Assembly: GCA_944385775.1 (NCBI GenBank)
Contig: CALWYM010000114.1
Coordinates: 1 to 7,742 of the forward strand
Direction of reading: 5' to 3'
Length of the DNA: 7,742 nucleotides
Source of the DNA: an uncultured Oscillospiraceae bacterium
GTDB lineage: Bacteria; Bacillota; Clostridia; Oscillospirales; Oscillospiraceae
Within the stretch, counting starts at the first letter, position 1. Each line of letters opens with the position of its first letter. Made by a program: the position numbers and the translations under genes. Positions 5,880 through 7,742 of this stretch are shown here, piece by piece. The notes below the pieces were generated by a model. It saw only the letters and a list, made by a program, of their open reading frames with translations. It made no database searches and was not told the origin of the DNA.

Positions 5880-7742
5880 ATGAAACTTAGAAAAAGAGCT
5901 TATACCGGCTCTCCCTCTGATAAAATAACTCAGAGGGAGATAGACCACCGTGCTGTTGCAAGAATGGCTGCCGCAGAGGGGTTTGTCCTGCTGAAAAATG
6001 ATAATGAGACTTTGCCGATAGCTCCGGGCAGTAAGCTTGGACTTTACGGTGCAGGAGCTGTCTACACTGTAAAGGGAGGCACCGGCTCGGGAGATGTTAA
6101 TGAAAGGGACAGCGTTAATATTTTGGACGGACTTTCAAACGGAGGCTATGAGATTACAAGCCGAAGCTGGCTTGATGTCTATAAAAAGGAATATGACGCT
6201 GCTCGCCTTATATGGAGAGAGAAAGTCATTCGTTCAGTGAAAGAGAAGAATATGAGATTCTTCGAAGCATACAGTGCAAATCCTTTCACGGCGCCCGAGG
6301 GAGAGAGCATTGACATTGAGACCGCAAAGCAGGATGGAGCAGATGTCGCTGTGTATGTTATCCGCAGAATTGCAGGAGAGGGAAAGGACAGACTGGAGGA
6401 AAAGGGCGATTATTACATAACTGACGGAGAAAAAAAGATTCTTTCTCAGGTTTGTAGTGCCTATGACCGTGTAGTCTTGGTAATCAATACAGGTGGACTG
6501 ATGGATCTTTCCTTTGCTGATGAGTTTTCCAATATTACCGCCATCATTCAGTATATGCAGGGTGGTCAGGAGGGCGGAAACGCTTTTTCCGATGTTATCT
6601 CCGGTAAGGTTACTCCGTCTGGTAAGCTCGTTGACACCTGGACAAAAAGCTATAACGATTACCCCAATGCTGATATTTTCAGCTATAAAAGCGGAGACAT
6701 GTACAGGGAGGATTACATTGAAGGAATATATGTGGGTTACCGTTACTTTGATACCTTTGAAGTGCCTGTAAGGTACTGTTTTGGATATGGTTTGTCATAT
6801 ACTTCTTTTGAAACGATATGTACTGGAATTAAGGTGGTCGATAAGGAAATCCGCAGTCCCAAAGTATCTGTTTCTGTTAGGGTGACAAATACAGGCAGTC
6901 GTTACAGCGGAAAAGAGGTTGTCCAAATATATGCTTCTTGTCCTCAAGGCGAGCTTGAGAAGGAATTTAGAAGACTGATTGGTTTTGCAAAGACAAAGCT
7001 TCTGGCTCCAGGTGAAAGTGAGGAGCTTACAGTAGAGGTCGACATATCTCAGCTGACCTCCTACCTGGAAGATAAGTCAAGCTGGATTCTTGAGCCGGGG
7101 CAGTACGGTATTTGGGTAGGAAACAGCCTTGACGATGCTGTTATTTCAGGAAAAATTATAGTTGAGGATAGCGTTACCATAACTAAGTGTGAACCTATCT
7201 GTCCGATTCAAAAAGAACTTACGGAGATAGCGCCATCAAAGGCAAGGCTTTGTGAGCGGGAACTTTTGTGGCAGAAAGCAGCTAAAGACCTTTTCTCTGA
7301 CAGCATAAAATCTTCCGATGTAGTGACAGAGAAGATTGAGTACGCTCCTGTGCCGGATAGCTTTCCCGGAGAGGCAGGAAGGCTTGTGGAGTCTCTCTCC
7401 CTTGACCAGCTTGTTTCCCTTGCTACCGGCGATCCGGTCAGGGGACAAAACAGCACAATTGGTTCCTCCGGACAGACTGTTCCAGGTGCAGCGGCCGAGA
7501 CGACCAGCGTTGCTGCCAGGGAGCCCTGGAATATTGCCAGCATAGTTCTGGCGGATGGTCCTGCCGGACTCAGACTTAATAAGCAGTATCAGATTGATAA
7601 CGGTAAGGTCATTATTGAAAATATGATGGAATCCTTTGAAAACGGATTCTTTGCGGAGAAGAAGGAAAAGCCGGGAGTAACCTATTATCAGTTCTGTACG
7701 GCAATTCCCGTGGGCACGCTGCTTGCTCAGTCATGGAATGTT
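5880..7742 (+). CDS. Glycoside hydrolase family 3 (beta-glucosidase-like), reversed domain order, 3' truncated by window edge
   Basis: An open frame of 621 codons with no stop before the window ends. The GH3 C-terminal-type alpha/beta sandwich comes first: MAAAEGFVLLKN (29-40), VKGGTGSGDVNE (64-75), AGEGKDR (165-171, Glu167 a likely acid/base), VINTGG (201-206), GGQEGGNAFSDV (228-239), PSGKLVDTW (246-254), EGIYVGYRYFD (281-291) and FGYGLSYTSF (301-310). A fibronectin-III-like domain follows (about 328-430, including VTNTGSRYSGKEVVQIY). The family's N-terminal-type catalytic barrel starts near residue 500: SLSLDQLVSLATGD, VPGAAAETT (534-542) and LADGPAGLRL (557-566). Its nucleophile Asp lies beyond the edge. 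This swapped order is known in GH3 enzymes of rumen and gut Clostridia such as Butyrivibrio and Ruminococcus albus. No signal peptide is seen, so it is likely cytoplasmic. It would release a terminal beta-linked sugar, probably glucose, from an imported glycoside; linkage and sugar are not certain. Confidence 0.93.
   Translation, partial: MKLRKRAYTGSPSDKITQREIDHRAVARMAAAEGFVLLKNDNETLPIAPGSKLGLYGAGAVYTVKGGTGSGDVNERDSVNILDGLSNGGYEITSRSWLDVYKKEYDAARLIWREKVIRSVKEKNMRFFEAYSANPFTAPEGESIDIETAKQDGADVAVYVIRRIAGEGKDRLEEKGDYYITDGEKKILSQVCSAYDRVVLVINTGGLMDLSFADEFSNITAIIQYMQGGQEGGNAFSDVISGKVTPSGKLVDTWTKSYNDYPNADIFSYKSGDMYREDYIEGIYVGYRYFDTFEVPVRYCFGYGLSYTSFETICTGIKVVDKEIRSPKVSVSVRVTNTGSRYSGKEVVQIYASCPQGELEKEFRRLIGFAKTKLLAPGESEELTVEVDISQLTSYLEDKSSWILEPGQYGIWVGNSLDDAVISGKIIVEDSVTITKCEPICPIQKELTEIAPSKARLCERELLWQKAAKDLFSDSIKSSDVVTEKIEYAPVPDSFPGEAGRLVESLSLDQLVSLATGDPVRGQNSTIGSSGQTVPGAAAETTSVAAREPWNIASIVLADGPAGLRLNKQYQIDNGKVIIENMMESFENGFFAEKKEKPGVTYYQFCTAIPVGTLLAQSWNV

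Noticed and set aside
1..7742. CRISPR arrays, insertion sequences, tRNA/rRNA genes, direct-repeat attachment sites
   Set aside because: Nothing repeated at array-like spacing, no transposase motifs, and no structural RNA were seen. The window is almost entirely coding with intergenic gaps of 69 bases or less.

Overview
The window reads as one tightly packed, single-direction (+) stretch of a bacterial chromosome. Several things suggest an anaerobic Firmicute of the Clostridia, such as a gut or rumen Lachnospiraceae/Oscillospiraceae type: strong AGGAGG-type ribosome binding sites, moderate GC, the 'DGGRRQR' variant of the ABC signature in the second ATPase, and a family 3 glycoside hydrolase with reversed domain order. 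This assignment is inference from style and family resemblance, not from a marker gene.

Layout. (1) Bases 1-1348 hold the end of one ATPase and all of a second ATPase of an Opp/Dpp-family peptide/nickel/oligosaccharide importer. The genes abut, and the binding protein and permeases are presumably upstream of the window. (2) Bases 1349-1417 hold a near-perfect intrinsic terminator whose U-tract runs directly into the Shine-Dalgarno sequence of the next gene. (3) Bases 1418-5821 hold four consecutive hydrolase genes with 12-17 base gaps: a hormone-sensitive-lipase-type esterase, an esterase/PHB-depolymerase-like alpha/beta hydrolase with a long N-terminal extension, a protein of the neutral/alkaline ceramidase-like metallohydrolase family, and a metallo-beta-lactamase-fold hydrolase. 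(4) From 5880 to the right edge runs the first 621 codons of a GH3 glycosidase with the C-terminal-type sandwich domain first and the catalytic barrel second. It is open at the window edge.

How they may work together. Opp/Dpp-type importers can carry oligosaccharides and glycosides as well as peptides. None of the five hydrolases shows an obvious signal peptide, so they probably act in the cytoplasm. The simplest reading is a catabolic locus. A glycosylated and ester- or amide-linked compound would be imported, then stripped of sugar by the GH3 enzyme and of acyl, ester, amide or lactone groups by the four other hydrolases. The substrate cannot be read from the sequence. No regulator, transposon, CRISPR array, tRNA or rRNA was seen. 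The only noncoding stretches are short (at most 69 bases).
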